From: DASSKP01 sp035695045 | Lineage (GTDB): Bacteria; Actinomycetota; Actinomycetes; JAFAQI01 | DNA: 64,000 nt | NCBI GenBank assembly: GCA_035695045.1 | Contig: DASSEX010000051.1 | Coordinates: 62,001 to 126,000, forward strand | Direction of reading: 5' to 3' | In this document: piece by piece, positions 56,901 through 63,758 of the stretch | Layout: every line of letters begins with the position of its first letter | Position numbering within the stretch: the first letter of the stretch is position 1 | Made by a program: the position numbers and the translations under genes | The notes under the pieces: model-generated | Databases searched by the model: none | The model's input: the letters and a program-made list of their open reading frames with translations, nothing else | What the model was told of the DNA's origin: nothing

Positions 56901-57942
56901 GTGTCGGAGAGATGGCACCGGCAAGGTTGCTATTCAGGTTCTTCCAGAAGCGCTCACTCGGGTCGCTCTTGTACAGACCGTCGTTCCAGAAGGTCGCATA
57001 GAGCACGCCCGCGTGGTTCGGGTCGAACTCGAGGTCAGTCGCACCGTGGCTGGCGTTTTTGGTCCCCTTCAGGAGGGTCCAGTACCTGCCGCCGGTCGTC
57101 GAGCGGTAGATGCCCCAGGTCTGGTTGGTCGGCGGGCTCACTCGACGTGCACCGCCGCGCCCACGGATCGTGGCGACGTACAGCTTGTTCGGGTTCTTCG
57201 GGTCGACCAGCAGACGGCTGATCGTCGCGGCGTTGAACTTGGATCCGCTGACGTGCGTCCACGTGTTGCCCGCGTCTGTCGACTTCCAGATGCCGTCGCC
57301 GTAGTAGCTGTCACCGGAGAGGTCGGCCTCGCCCGTCGCGAGGTAGACGATGTTCTGGTTGCTCGGAGCGATCGCGACAGCGCCGACAGACAGCGTCGGC
57401 AGGTTGTCGGTGAGCGCGGTCCACTGCTGGGCGACCGGGTCGTAGCGCCACAGTCCGCCCTGAGCCCCGCCCGCGTAGATCTCGCCCTGGTTGTTGACCG
57501 CCAGCGCGCTGACCCGTCCGGACACCTTCTGGAACGAGTACGTCGTCCTGCCGACCTGGTAGACGCTGCTCGGGCCGATCGACGACCAGGCGGGCGTGAC
57601 GGTGCTGGCTGTCAGGTAGCGCTGCGGCGCAGCGGCCGCGTGCGGTGTGCGGCCGTACTTGGACGCGGCGGCGGCGCGGTAGTGCGCAGCCTGCTCCGGA
57701 GACAGCGGGCTGGTCCCCGCCAGGTAGCGCGCCTCGAGGTAGCGCTCCCGGGAGTTGAAGTAGGCCTTCCCCTCGGACTCGCCGTGCGACCGCGACAACT
57801 GCTTGAACGACAGTTGCGGGGGCGGGGGCACCTTGGCGGCGATGGCCGGCGCCGAGGCTCCGGTGACCATCGCGAGCGGGACCCCGAGGCCGACGGCGGC
57901 CGTCAGCGCGAGCACTCGGGTCTGGCGAGAACGAAGACGCAT
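53905..57942 (-). CDS. giant secreted Asp-box beta-propeller protein with DUF11-type and C-terminal domains
   Basis: 1345 residues; GGAGGG six bases before the ATG. Signal peptide of about 36 residues (ending APAIAA). Residues about 110-890 carry many Asp-box blades: KSTDAGNTWTH, RSTTGGRYWTL, RSDNGGATWTM, SRDAGAHWVTLG, KTTDGGQAWTD, VTHDGGAHWAP. About 895-1000 is a DUF11/CARDB-like beta-sandwich (YTITVKNIGNADATGVTVTDPVPG); another Ig-like domain follows (about 1010-1120). The last about 220 residues (LLVDEDGNNPDVQSYYTDAL onward) resemble a glutamine-amidotransferase-like fold found in secreted proteins. No membrane anchor. Paralogous over its propeller to 47121. It sits between cysM and murI, where mycobacteria have only a rhomboid-type gene. 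Confidence 0.87.
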   Translation of the reverse strand: MRLRSRQTRVLALTAAVGLGVPLAMVTGASAPAIAAKVPPPPQLSFKQLSRSHGESEGKAYFNSRERYLEARYLAGTSPLSPEQAAHYRAAAASKYGRTPHAAAAPQRYLTASTVTPAWSSIGPSSVYQVGRTTYSFQKVSGRVSALAVNNQGEIYAGGAQGGLWRYDPVAQQWTALTDNLPTLSVGAVAIAPSNQNIVYLATGEADLSGDSYYGDGIWKSTDAGNTWTHVSGSKFNAATISRLLVDPKNPNKLYVATIRGRGGARRVSPPTNQTWGIYRSTTGGRYWTLLKGTKNASHGATDLEFDPNHAGVLYATFWNDGLYKSDPSERFWKNLNSNLAGAISPTPTFAASRMSIATANLGGGHTRIYAGFDWYNAGNGTHRPSRLFRSDNGGATWTMPGFGTPGDPDAVLNYCDIQCTYDNVVEVDPSDPDTVYAAGEYNYNNSPQLGGVYMSRDAGAHWVTLGVDLHPDFHALAVQPNDPAHIVVGNDGGVWDSPDRGGRQPGPIADCLTAYFSGDGTTPPPCTDWVDRNKGLGIAQSDSVDYANADNPDTFWEGTQDNGTQSTLPAVGWPGYATRWMDQTSGDGGQVVVDHNNPNFVFGTYYNLTGLYRFDSAQDTLNTFHGLPTFSNANIMNGIDTRDRSEFYIPLIQNQGNSNQLFTGTSRVYRSDNAETPVASDVQWQPISDDLTSGCTGSASNGGRACVISALGISDGGTGGYAGTEEGWVWHASDATTSTGNADWVRSDPSGSVLPGRPVGGFAVDRSNWRVAYVSFAGYNAATPGHNGHVFKTTDGGQAWTDVTGNLPDNPVNSILLDPSDANTLYAGSDVGAFVTHDGGAHWAPIGSGLPRVQVYQLAYDPSRALLVAGTHGRGAWTLSTGAQAPALVASITDPGTPVGPGSDLPYTITVKNIGNADATGVTVTDPVPGHTTVGADQVGDGGSTDGTTITWSGLTIPAGGSQVLHVTATIDPNLDSSVTEIVNDGLHVTSDQGASTSGSPHVTPIAPQYAADVTPTSEVRTAQLTTTATFSYTVRNAGYTAESFDLSKSGDTWSTVIEPDCQTAGTATAVLQPGDTQQVCVQVTVPGTANSQDTDVFHLTVQPDATTDTSGAETVDGTTVAVTHPVLLVDEDGNNPDVQSYYTDALTAAGIQYDVFDLSTTQLPDGYLSGYSSVYWFTGTSYPGPLMPYEKQLTNYLDNGGRLFASGMDALDQSAGTTSFVHNYLHINWDGTDTMNDRATSTFTGVTGSVIGDGFGSVDKTAVTGEAAYEDEITPIDPATPQFMDDGSHSADGQPHPDGLAVAAQSGTGNTYKVVFLSFPFEEFGSATDRQTLVEKVNTFFGS

Positions 57943-58090
57943 CTGGAGCCCTCCGTGGCGCGTTCGTCGCGGCGACGTCGCGGACTACGAACGCGTGCGC
58001 GGGGAGCCTCGCATCACACCCGGCAGCAGGTCCGGCGTTTCGGTGAATTACCTGAAGACCTTTAACAATTGCTACCTGGGCGCTACTTCG
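57943..58090 (-). promoter_or_regulatory. AT-rich promoter region of the large beta-propeller gene
   Basis: About 40 bp (58040-58080) are strikingly AT-rich compared with the surroundings and, on the minus strand, contain CAGGTAGCAATTG and CAGGTAATTC, two related CAGGTA-AATT repeats about 23 bp apart. They are likely to be the promoter and a regulator site. I cannot assign -35/-10 boxes with confidence. Confidence 0.4.
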
Positions 58091-59053
58091 CTATGCCCAG
58101 AGCTGGCCTTCGAGCCGTTCGGCGGCTTCGTCGAGAGTGCCGTCGTATGCACCGGTTGAGAGGTATTTCCACCCACCGTCCGCCACGATGAACGCGATGT
58201 CTGCCGCTTCGTCCGCTTTCATCGCTCGTCGCGCCTCACCGAGAGCCGCATGCAGGATCGCGCCCGTCGAGATGCCGGCGAAGATGCCCTCCTCCTCGAC
58301 GAGCTGGCGGGTACGCCGCAGCGCGTCCTCCGGCCCGACCGAGAACCTGGTGTCGAGCACCGAGGCGTCGTACAGCTCGGGGATGAAGCCCTCGTCGATG
58401 TTGCGCAGCCCGTAGACGAGCTCGCCGTAGCGAGGTTCGGCCGCGACGACGCGGATCCGGTCGTTCTTCTCCTTCAGGAACCGGCCGATGCCCATCAACG
58501 TGCCGGTCGTGCCGAGCCCCGCCACGAAGTGCGTGAGGGTGGGCAGGTCCTCGAGGATCTCCGGGCCGGTGGTCTCGTAGTGCGCCTGGGCGTTCGCCGC
58601 GTTGCCGTACTGGTAGAGCATCACCCAGTCGGGATTCGCAGCGGCGAGCTCCTTCGCCATCGCGACCGCCTGGTTGGATCCACCCGCAGCCGGCGACAAC
58701 CGGATCTCGGCCCCGAACATCGTCAGCAGCTGCCGTCGCTCGACGCTGGTGTTCTCGGGCATGACGCAGATCAGTCGGTAGCCCTTGAGCTTGCACACCA
58801 TTGCGAGGCTGATGCCCGTATTGCCGCTGGTGGGTTCGAGCACCGTGCACCCCGGTGTCAGCACACCGTCGCGCTCAGCCTGCTCGACCATGTAGAAGGC
58901 CGGCCGGTCCTTCACGGAGCCCGTGGGGTTGCGGTCCTCGAGCTTCGCCCAGAGGCGCACCGGCTTGTCACCGGTCCAGCGCGGTGACAGGCGCGGCAGG
59001 CCGACGAGCGGCGTGCGGCCGAGCGAGTCGAGCAGCGAGTCGTAGCGGGCCAT
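58091..59053 (-). CDS. cysM: CysO-dependent cysteine synthase CysM
   Basis: 320-residue PLP enzyme of fold type II. The PLP lysine is in NPTGSVKDRPAFYM, substrate loop EPTSGNTGISLAM, phosphate-binding GLGTTGTLMGIGRF and GISTGAILHAAL. In actinobacteria this CysM uses O-phosphoserine and the thiocarboxylated sulfur carrier CysO, instead of O-acetylserine and sulfide. The adjacent cysO and mec genes support that assignment. It follows cysO by 18 bases. Confidence 0.93.
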   Translation of the reverse strand: MARYDSLLDSLGRTPLVGLPRLSPRWTGDKPVRLWAKLEDRNPTGSVKDRPAFYMVEQAERDGVLTPGCTVLEPTSGNTGISLAMVCKLKGYRLICVMPENTSVERRQLLTMFGAEIRLSPAAGGSNQAVAMAKELAAANPDWVMLYQYGNAANAQAHYETTGPEILEDLPTLTHFVAGLGTTGTLMGIGRFLKEKNDRIRVVAAEPRYGELVYGLRNIDEGFIPELYDASVLDTRFSVGPEDALRRTRQLVEEEGIFAGISTGAILHAALGEARRAMKADEAADIAFIVADGGWKYLSTGAYDGTLDEAAERLEGQLWA

Positions 59054-59071
59054 GATCGACGCCTGGGGGGG

Positions 59072-59350
59072 CTAGCGCGCTCCCCCGGCGACCGCCGGAA
59101 GGATCGTCACCACGTCGCCGTCGGCGACGGGGGTCTCGATGCCGCCGAGGAACCGGACGTCCTCGTCGTTGAGGTACACGTTGACGAAGCGGTTGAGAGC
59201 GCCGTCGCCCACCAGCCGCTCGCGCAGCCCGGCGTGACGCGTGTCGAGATCGGCGAAAAGGTCACCGAGTGTCTCGCCCTTGCCCTCGACGGCCTTCTCG
59301 CCGTCGGTGTAGCTGCGGAGAATCGTCGGGATCCGGACTTCGATGGCCAT
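59072..59350 (-). CDS. cysO: CysO sulfur-carrier protein (MoaD/ThiS-like)
   Basis: 92 residues from ATG 59350 (an upstream GTG at 59356 would add two residues). Beta-grasp ubiquitin-like fold: MAIEVRIPTILRSYTDG, ETLGDLFADLDTRHAGLRERL, NRFVNVYLNDEDVRFLGG, DGDVVTILPAVAGGAR. It carries sulfur as a C-terminal thiocarboxylate on the di-glycine for CysM. Unusually, Ala-Arg follows the Gly-Gly, so the tail would have to be removed first; the JAMM protease Mec encoded nearby is a candidate. Confidence 0.93.
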   Translation of the reverse strand: MAIEVRIPTILRSYTDGEKAVEGKGETLGDLFADLDTRHAGLRERLVGDGALNRFVNVYLNDEDVRFLGGIETPVADGDVVTILPAVAGGAR

Positions 59351-59417
59351 GGTCACATTGTCGCAACCCGCGATGCGGGCGCGACATTCCGGACCGCCGC
59401 GGCCGTTCGGTCGCCGC

Positions 59418-59720
59418 TCAGGGCCCGAAGATCAGCAAACAGGCGCGCTGCTCCGCATCGTTCAGCTGCTGCTGCGGCAGCCGCGCGCACATCAGCCGGG
59501 TCGACCGCGGCGCCTGTGCCCGCGTCCCGATAGGACCGATCTCGCTGACGTCCACGCACTGCGGCACCCAGGTGAAGGCATAGACGCACTCGCCGCCCTT
59601 GCCGTCCGAGCCGACGCCGACCGGCACGGGGACCGGGACCGAAGGCTTGGCGAGCGCCGGCACTGCGGTAGCCGCTGCGACGCCGACGGCGACGCCGGCC
59701 AGAACGAGACGAGGGCGCAT
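59418..59720 (-). CDS. small secreted cysteine-containing protein
   Basis: 100 residues from ATG 59720, GGAG five bases upstream. Signal peptide MRPRLVLAGVAVGVAAATAVPALA, then KPSVPVPVPVGVGSDGKGGECVYAFTW and a C-terminal part with four Cys in total (GECVY, PQCVDV, LMCARL, RACLLI), probably two disulfides. No recognised family. It lies between cysO and mec, where no such gene is expected from the mycobacterial order. Confidence 0.7.
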   Translation of the reverse strand: MRPRLVLAGVAVGVAAATAVPALAKPSVPVPVPVGVGSDGKGGECVYAFTWVPQCVDVSEIGPIGTRAQAPRSTRLMCARLPQQQLNDAEQRACLLIFGP

Positions 59721-59722
59721 GA

Positions 59723-59974
59723 GATCTCCACGGCGAAGGTGACATACCGGACGTCCCGCGATCTTGGTCAGGGAACCAGCACCCCGCAAGGGAGGTTCCT
59801 CTCCGCAAGGCTCAGCTGATCGCCGCGCTCAACACGCAGTACGACGTCAACCGCGCCCTGGGCGCCCGCGCGATGCGCAAGCGGACCGCCGGGTTCATCG
59901 AGACCGTCGCCGTGCGCCGCGGCCCGGCCCTTCGTTCCTTCGTCGCGGAGGAGTCACGCCGGTCCGCAGCCTGA
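59723..59974 (+). pseudogene. orphan coding-like segment without a start codon
   Basis: On the plus strand this frame is open for 83 codons and ends in TGA (59972-59974), but its only start-type codons are late (ATG 59873 gives 33 residues). From 59801 it reads LRKAQLIAALNTQYDVNRAL, then GARAMRKRTAGFIETVAVRR, with nearly every third base G or C, as in real genes here. It lies antisense to nothing known and fills the gap between mec and the small secreted gene. It may be the 3' remnant of a lost gene, or a gene using the CTG at 59816. Confidence 0.35.
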
Positions 59975-59976
59975 GG

Positions 59977-60384
59977 TCAGCCGGCGACGCGCACATCCTC
60001 CTCCGTCACCTCGCCGTCGACGATGCGGAAGGACCGCAGCTCGACGGTCTCCGGGTCGCGCGTCGAGACCAGCACGTAGTGCGCGGCCGGCTCACTGGCC
60101 AGCGAGATGTCGGTGCGCGACGGGTACGCCTCGGTCGCGGTGTGCGAGTGGTAGATGACGACCGGCTCCTCGTCCCGCTCGTCCATCTCCTTCCAGACGC
60201 GGAACTGCTCCATCGCGTCGAACCGGTAGAACGTCGGCGACCGCTCGGCGTTGTCCATCGCGATGAACCGATCCGGCCGGTCACTGCCCGCCGGACCGGC
60301 GATCACACCGCATGCCTCGTCAGGGTGGTCGCGCCGCGCGTGGGCGACGATGGCGTCGTACAGGTCCTGGCGCAGTTCGAGCAC
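59977..60384 (-). CDS. mec: JAMM/MPN+ metallopeptidase Mec (CysO-cysteine hydrolase)
   Basis: 135 residues from GTG 60384. The JAMM zinc motif is present: an early Glu (HPDEACGVIAG) and YHSHTATEAYPSRTDISLA (HxH and Asp). In M. tuberculosis the homologue Rv1334 releases cysteine from the CysO-Cys adduct made by CysM. The GTG is preceded at seven bases by TACCCT, a leaderless-type -10, and no Shine-Dalgarno is seen. A small secreted gene and an orphan segment separate it from cysO. Confidence 0.92.
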   Translation of the reverse strand: MLELRQDLYDAIVAHARRDHPDEACGVIAGPAGSDRPDRFIAMDNAERSPTFYRFDAMEQFRVWKEMDERDEEPVVIYHSHTATEAYPSRTDISLASEPAAHYVLVSTRDPETVELRSFRIVDGEVTEEDVRVAG

Positions 60385-60391
60385 GGCAGCG

Positions 60392-60397
60392 AGGGTA
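60392..60397 (-). promoter_or_regulatory. leaderless-type -10 of mec
   Basis: TACCCT on the minus strand, seven bases before the GTG at 60384; no Shine-Dalgarno. Confidence 0.4.
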
Positions 60398-60412
60398 CGG
60401 CGCCGACGTTGC

Positions 60413-60958
60413 TCAGTCGTCCATCGCGGCGACGACCAGGCGATCCTGCAGCGCGCTGAGCCAGCCGTAGAAGTCGTACAACGCGGCGCGGGGGTCATCC
60501 GGCGGAAGGTCGTCGAGCGTCTCCGGCCAGTCCTCGGTCACGTCGAGCCGCGTGCCGAGCACCAGCCGGACGTCGTTGATCGCCTGGACCCACATGCCGA
60601 TGCCCTCGTCGAGGTCGAGATCGAGCCGCTCCGATCCGGCCACGTCGTCGAGGACCCGGTCGATCGCCTCCGTCTTGCGCGCCCGAAGGTCGGAGTCGGT
60701 CAGCCTTCGGAACTCCGCCGACTGCTCGGCATCGGCATAGGCGTCGGGAAGCAACCGCAGCAGGATCGGGTCCTCAGGGGTCTCGACCGGACCGTCGGAC
60801 ATGCCCACGAAGGCCGCCAGCGGATCCGTCTCGCCCGAGGCGTCGTCCTCATCGGCAAGGAGCGCCCGGACCGCACCCAGCAGACTGGCCAGCACGCTCC
60901 GCTCGGCAGCGTCGAGCCGGACGACGACCTTCTCGCCGCGGCGTTTGACCGAGGCCAC
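60413..60958 (-). CDS. DUF2017 family protein
   Basis: 181 residues starting two bases after the clpS stop. Matches the actinobacterial DUF2017 pattern: VKRRGEKVVVRLDAAERSVLASLLGAVRALL, DPILLRLLPDAYADAEQSAEFRRLTDSDLRARKTEAI, then a helical domain ending RAALYDFYGWLSALQDRLVVAA. The function is unknown. It is almost always encoded with ClpS, which suggests a link to ClpAP/ClpCP adaptor function. Confidence 0.88.
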   Translation of the reverse strand: MASVKRRGEKVVVRLDAAERSVLASLLGAVRALLADEDDASGETDPLAAFVGMSDGPVETPEDPILLRLLPDAYADAEQSAEFRRLTDSDLRARKTEAIDRVLDDVAGSERLDLDLDEGIGMWVQAINDVRLVLGTRLDVTEDWPETLDDLPPDDPRAALYDFYGWLSALQDRLVVAAMDD

Positions 60959-60960
60959 GG

Positions 60961-61272
60961 TCAGTCGTCCTGCTGGAGCGTTGCCCAGAGCCCCGCCGCA
61001 TGCAGGCGCGCGACGTCGATCTCCATCTGCTCACGTGTGCCCGAGGAGACGACGGCCTTCCCCTTCTCGTGTACGTCGAGCATCAGCTTGTGCGCCTTCT
61101 CACGGCTGTAACCGAAGAGCTTCTGGAAGACGTAGGTCACGTAGCTCATCAGGTTGATCGGGTCGTTCCACACGATCGTGATCCACGGTCGGTCCGGCTC
61201 GACGACGTCCTCATCGGCAGGCGCCTCGAGCTCCTCGACCGCGGGAGCTGCCACCCCGCCATCGTGGCGCAT
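60961..61272 (-). CDS. clpS: ATP-dependent Clp protease adaptor ClpS
   Basis: 103 residues. Acidic, flexible N-terminus (about 1-28), then the ClpS core: WITIVWNDPINLMSYVTYVFQ, FGYSREKAHKLMLDVHEKGKAVVSSGTREQMEIDVARLHAAGLWATLQ. The conserved N-degron pocket residues (NDP, M) and the Clp-binding helix are present. It delivers N-end-rule substrates to ClpC/ClpA. No Shine-Dalgarno is visible at the chosen ATG. Very long frames that cover it upstream belong to the antisense of the DMT gene. Confidence 0.93.
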   Translation of the reverse strand: MRHDGGVAAPAVEELEAPADEDVVEPDRPWITIVWNDPINLMSYVTYVFQKLFGYSREKAHKLMLDVHEKGKAVVSSGTREQMEIDVARLHAAGLWATLQQDD

Positions 61273-61317
61273 GACCGTCGCGACGGAAAACCGCGAGGGT
61301 TGCCGACGCCACTCACC

Positions 61318-61323
61318 TAGGGT
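61318..61323 (+). promoter_or_regulatory. leaderless-type -10 of the second DMT gene
   Basis: TAGGGT, six bases before the GTG at 61330; the gap has no clear Shine-Dalgarno. Confidence 0.45.
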
Positions 61324-61329
61324 GGCGGT

Positions 61330-62466
61330 GTGGCCGGGGACAGCATCATCGTGACCTCCCGGCGCGGCGTGGACGCCAAGGTCTGGCTGGCGCTGTGGGT
61401 CGTCTATCTCGTCTGGGGCTCGACCTATCTCGCGATCCGGCTGGGCGTCAGGCCGGACCACGGCGCCCCCTTTCCCCCGCTGATCTACGCCGGCATCCGC
61501 TTCACCATCGCCGGGCTGCTGATGCTCGCGTTCACCGTCCGGCGGCCCGCCGCCGACCGCCGGCCTGACCCACTGGGGGCGCGGCAGTGGTTCGCCGCGT
61601 CGGTCATCGGTGTCGCACTGCTGCTCGGCGGCAACGGGCTCGTCTCGCTTGCCGAGAAGCGCATCCCCTCCGGTATCGCGGCCCTCGTCGTGGCCACCGT
61701 GCCGATCTGGGCAGCGCTGCTCGGTGCGGTCGGCGGCCTGGAACGGATCTCTGCCCGTCACGCGACCGGTCTCGTCCTGGGGTTCGCCGGTGTCGCCGCG
61801 CTGGTCGCCGGCACCGGCAGCGGCAAGGTGCAGTTCACAGGAGTGCTGATCGTCCTCGCGGCGTCGCTGTCCTGGGCGGCCGGCTCGGTCTGGTCGCGCA
61901 CGGCCCCGACCGTCCGCCGGCCCCTGGTCATGACCGGCATGGAGATGCTCACCGGCGGCCTTGCCTGCCTCGCCGTCGGCTTCGCCATCGGCGAGGGCCG
62001 CCACCTCCACCTCACCCAGACCTCGACCAGCGTCTGGCTGGCCCTCGGCTACCTCATCGTCTTCGGATCGCTGTTCGCCTACACCGCCTACGTCTGGCTG
62101 CTCCACAGCGCGCCGCTGTCGCTGGTCACGACCTACGCCTTCGTGAACCCCCTCGTCGCCATCCTTCTCGGCATCCTGTTCGTCCATGAACCCTTCACCA
62201 GCCGAACCCTGGTTGCCACCGCCCTGATCGTCGCCGGCGTCATGCTCATCGTGACGAGAAGCCACAAGGCGGCCGGAGAAGTGACCCGCGGCGGCCGCGC
62301 TCGGTCCGGAGAGGACAAGAACGCTGAATACACGGGGCAGGAGCGGAGCGTGCCGGCCCTGAAAGACCGAGTGTCCAAGGCCGAAGGCCTTGCGACACCA
62401 GGTCCGAAGGGCCGAGCAGACGCCGCGACCGATGGCGAGCTGCAGCCGGAGGTCGGCTGCCGGTGA
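61330..62466 (+). CDS. EamA/DMT-superfamily transporter with extended hydrophilic tail
   Basis: 378 residues. Ten hydrophobic helices in two EamA repeats (VVYLVWGSTYLAIRLGV, ASVIGVALLLGGNGLV, LVVATVPIWAALLGAVGG; ALGYLIVFGSLFAYTAYVWLL, TYAFVNPLVAILLGILFVHEP). Resembles RhaT/YedA-type exporters; substrate unknown. The membrane domain ends at about VMLIVTRS (residue 312). The last roughly 65 residues are hydrophilic and contain a strong hairpin in the DNA (62365-62404), so the original stop was probably lost by insertion or read-through. The pncB GTG overlaps the stop. Confidence 0.87.
   Translation: MAGDSIIVTSRRGVDAKVWLALWVVYLVWGSTYLAIRLGVRPDHGAPFPPLIYAGIRFTIAGLLMLAFTVRRPAADRRPDPLGARQWFAASVIGVALLLGGNGLVSLAEKRIPSGIAALVVATVPIWAALLGAVGGLERISARHATGLVLGFAGVAALVAGTGSGKVQFTGVLIVLAASLSWAAGSVWSRTAPTVRRPLVMTGMEMLTGGLACLAVGFAIGEGRHLHLTQTSTSVWLALGYLIVFGSLFAYTAYVWLLHSAPLSLVTTYAFVNPLVAILLGILFVHEPFTSRTLVATALIVAGVMLIVTRSHKAAGEVTRGGRARSGEDKNAEYTGQERSVPALKDRVSKAEGLATPGPKGRADAATDGELQPEVGCR
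62365..62404. repeat. 40-bp hairpin element inside the DMT tail, upstream of pncB
   Basis: Nested arms GACC/GGTC, GTGTC/GACAC and AAGGCC/GGCCTT surround a GAA loop with small bulges. It starts in the hydrophilic 3' extension of the transporter gene and ends 58 bp before the pncB start. It looks like a REP-type element or a former terminator that became coding. Confidence 0.5.
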
Positions 62467-63758
62467 CGAGTACGGCTCTGCTCACTGACCACTACGAGCT
62501 CACGATGGTCCAAGCTGCGCTGCACAGCGGCGCGGCCGACCGCCGTTGCGTCTTCGAGGTCTTCGCGCGGTCGCTCCCGGGCCGCCGTCGTTACGGAGTG
62601 GTCGCCGGACTCGGCCGGTTGGTCGACGACCTGCCGCGGTTCCGGTACGACGCCGACACGCTGGACTTCCTCGCGGCGACAGGAGTCATCGACCGGGCGA
62701 CCTGCGAGTGGCTGTCGTCGTACCGGTTCTCCGGCTCCATCGACGGCTACGCCGAGGGCGAGGCCTACTTCCCGGGCTCACCGGTGCTCGTCGTGGAGGG
62801 CACGTTCGCGGAGTGCGTCGTGCTGGAGACGTTGATCCTGTCCGTGCTCAATCACGACAGCGCGATCGCGACGGCGGCGGCCCGGATGATCTGCGCGGCC
62901 GGAGACCGGCCGTGCATCGAGATGGGCTCGCGGCGCACGCACGAGTGGGCCGCCGTGGCGAGCGCGCGGGCGGCATACATCGCAGGGTTCGCGGCGAGCT
63001 CGAACCTCGCCGCCGGCGAGCGGTGGGGCGTGCCGACGACCGGCACCGCAGCGCATGCGTTCACGTTGGTGCACGACGACGAGGAAGCCGCGTTCGCGGC
63101 GCAGGTCGACGCGTTGGGCGTGGGCACCACGTTGCTCGTCGACACGTACGACGTCGAGCAGGGCATCCGGCGAGCGATTGCGGCAGCCGGGCCGGAGCTG
63201 GGAGCGATCCGGCTCGACTCGGGCGATCTCCTGTCGCAGGCATACCGCGCCCGTGAGCTCCTGGACGAGCTGGGGGCGGCCAAGACCCGCATCGTCGTGA
63301 CGAGCGACCTCGACGAGAACTCGATCGCGCGCCTGGCGGCGGCTCCGGTGGACGGGTACGGCGTGGGGACGTCGCTCGTGACCGGCAGCGGCGTGCCGAC
63401 GGCCGGGTTCGTCTACAAGCTCGTCTCGCGCGAGACCGCCGAGGGCTGGCAACCGGTGCAGAAGAAGTCGACCGGGAAGGGCTCGACAGGTGGCCGCAAG
63501 TGGGCAGCGCGCCGCCACGATCGCGCAGGTCGCGCCGTCGAAGAACACATCTACGTGGGCGGACATGGTCAGATCCGCGACGACGAACGGCCGCTTCTCG
63601 TGCCGGTCGTCCGTGATGGTGAGTCCGTGCACGCAACGAGCCTCGCCGAGGCACGCCAGCACTGCCGCCGTTCCGTCGGTGCGTTGCCGGCGGTCGCGAT
63701 GAAGCTGTCCCCCGGCGATCCCGCGCTCGACACTCGCTACGAGGAGGTGTCGCCGTGA
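62463..63758 (+). CDS. pncB: nicotinate phosphoribosyltransferase
   Basis: 431 residues from a GTG overlapping the DMT stop. Signature regions: ALLTDHYELTMVQAALHSG, VFEVFARSLPGRRRYGVVAGLGR, IEMGSRRTHEWAAVASARAAYIAGFAASSN, GTAAHAFTLVHDDEEAAF (phosphorylatable His), LVDTYDVEQGI, IRLDSGDLLSQA and GVGTSLVTGSG. It converts nicotinate and PRPP to NaMN with ATP. The next gene is the nicotinamidase, so together they recycle nicotinamide to NAD. In mycobacteria the pncB gene likewise neighbours clpS. Confidence 0.95.
   Translation: MTSTALLTDHYELTMVQAALHSGAADRRCVFEVFARSLPGRRRYGVVAGLGRLVDDLPRFRYDADTLDFLAATGVIDRATCEWLSSYRFSGSIDGYAEGEAYFPGSPVLVVEGTFAECVVLETLILSVLNHDSAIATAAARMICAAGDRPCIEMGSRRTHEWAAVASARAAYIAGFAASSNLAAGERWGVPTTGTAAHAFTLVHDDEEAAFAAQVDALGVGTTLLVDTYDVEQGIRRAIAAAGPELGAIRLDSGDLLSQAYRARELLDELGAAKTRIVVTSDLDENSIARLAAAPVDGYGVGTSLVTGSGVPTAGFVYKLVSRETAEGWQPVQKKSTGKGSTGGRKWAARRHDRAGRAVEEHIYVGGHGQIRDDERPLLVPVVRDGESVHATSLAEARQHCRRSVGALPAVAMKLSPGDPALDTRYEEVSP

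Noticed and set aside
61273..62265. Open frame extending ClpS to over 400 residues
   Set aside because: The extra part is antisense to the DMT transporter, is Asp/Gly/Arg-rich and has no domain. ClpS is about 100 residues long in its family.
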